Source: F1-60-MAGs027 sp044344715 (lineage in GTDB: Bacteria; Actinomycetota; Acidimicrobiia; Acidimicrobiales; Ilumatobacteraceae). Taken from it: a stretch of 13,134 bases of DNA. The number at the start of each line of letters is the position of its first letter. Positions within the stretch are counted from its first letter, which is position 1. The notes beneath the pieces are model-generated. The model ran no database searches and was not told the DNA's origin. It saw nothing but the letters and a program-made list of their open reading frames with translations. The stretch covers positions 1 to 13,134 of the forward strand of contig JBIJCI010000046.1 in the NCBI GenBank assembly GCA_044344715.1, in the 5' to 3' direction. Position numbers and translations under genes: made by a program. Of this stretch, positions 13,030 to 13,134 are shown piece after piece.

Positions 13030-13134
13030 ATGACTTCGCTGCCCTACGCATACATCGCCGGCCCGCTCTTCGACGAGGGCGAGCGGTGGTTCATCGAGTC
13101 GGTCGATGCGCGGGTCGCCGCGCGCGGCTTCCGC
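13030..13134 (+). CDS. Nucleoside 2-deoxyribosyltransferase-like protein (5' part only)
   Basis: Only the first 35 codons lie in the window. The N-terminus reads MTSLPYAYIAGPLFDEGERW, in which YIAGPLF is the typical first strand and nucleotide-binding motif of nucleoside 2-deoxyribosyltransferases (PF05014 family), enzymes that exchange bases on deoxyribosides or cleave nucleotide N-glycosidic bonds. The ATG is 10 bp after the Fur-family stop codon. There is no clear Shine-Dalgarno. TAGAAC (13017-13022), seven bases upstream, is a weak -10 candidate that overlaps the regulator's stop. The pair may be co-transcribed. Confidence 0.72.
   Translation, partial: MTSLPYAYIAGPLFDEGERWFIESVDARVAARGFR

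Noticed and set aside
12519..13031. N-terminal extension of the SDR-DUF2867 gene by 171 codons
   Set aside because: It is antisense to the Fur-family gene; the Rossmann motif and -10 element place the start at 12518.

Overview
The window comes from a high-GC bacterium, most likely an actinobacterium and possibly an Acidimicrobiia (Ilumatobacter-like) lineage. The evidence is GC-rich third codon positions, frequent GTG starts, an F420-type nitroreductase, actinobacterial-style heme import, and many genes with a TANNNT -10 hexamer only 5-8 bases before the start codon, which implies leaderless mRNAs. No IS element, phage, CRISPR array, tRNA or rRNA was seen. Genes are tightly packed, mostly in divergent or convergent pairs.

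Region 1 (1-4155) is a heme/iron acquisition locus. hmuT-hmuU-hmuV (1359-4134, + strand, ATGA overlaps) encodes a heme-binding lipoprotein, a FecCD permease and an ATPase. Divergent from it, across about 45 bp, are two coupled genes for exported proteins (1312-605, and 592 to beyond the left edge). Each has a neocarzinostatin-like Ig fold, with four cysteines arranged as in the two disulfides of that family. The first is a lipoprotein with a long Thr/Pro-rich stalk. They sit where classical actinobacterial heme loci carry HtaA-type receptors, so a role as surface heme or metallophore capture proteins is my main speculative proposal. A GC hairpin ends the convergent junction.

Region 2 (4165-8081) holds mixed accessory enzymes. 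A metallo-beta-lactamase-fold hydrolase and a DinB-fold protein are transcribed back to back from a symmetric -10 element. They are followed by an orphan beta-propeller protein, a UspA-type stress protein, a 283-bp intergenic stretch with degenerate repeats, and a lipoprotein cytochrome c.

Region 3 (8085-13134) holds a PNPOx-fold flavoprotein, a DHA2-type 14-TM MFS exporter that appears to start at ATC, a two-gene operon (F420-type nitroreductase plus a small holin-IV-like membrane protein), an SDR-DUF2867 protein divergent from a Fur-family regulator, and the start of a nucleoside 2-deoxyribosyltransferase at the right edge.

The most notable signals are the NCS-fold pair beside hmuTUV, the ATC start at 8750, the consistent leaderless geometry across the window, and the shared palindromic promoter at 5104-5113.
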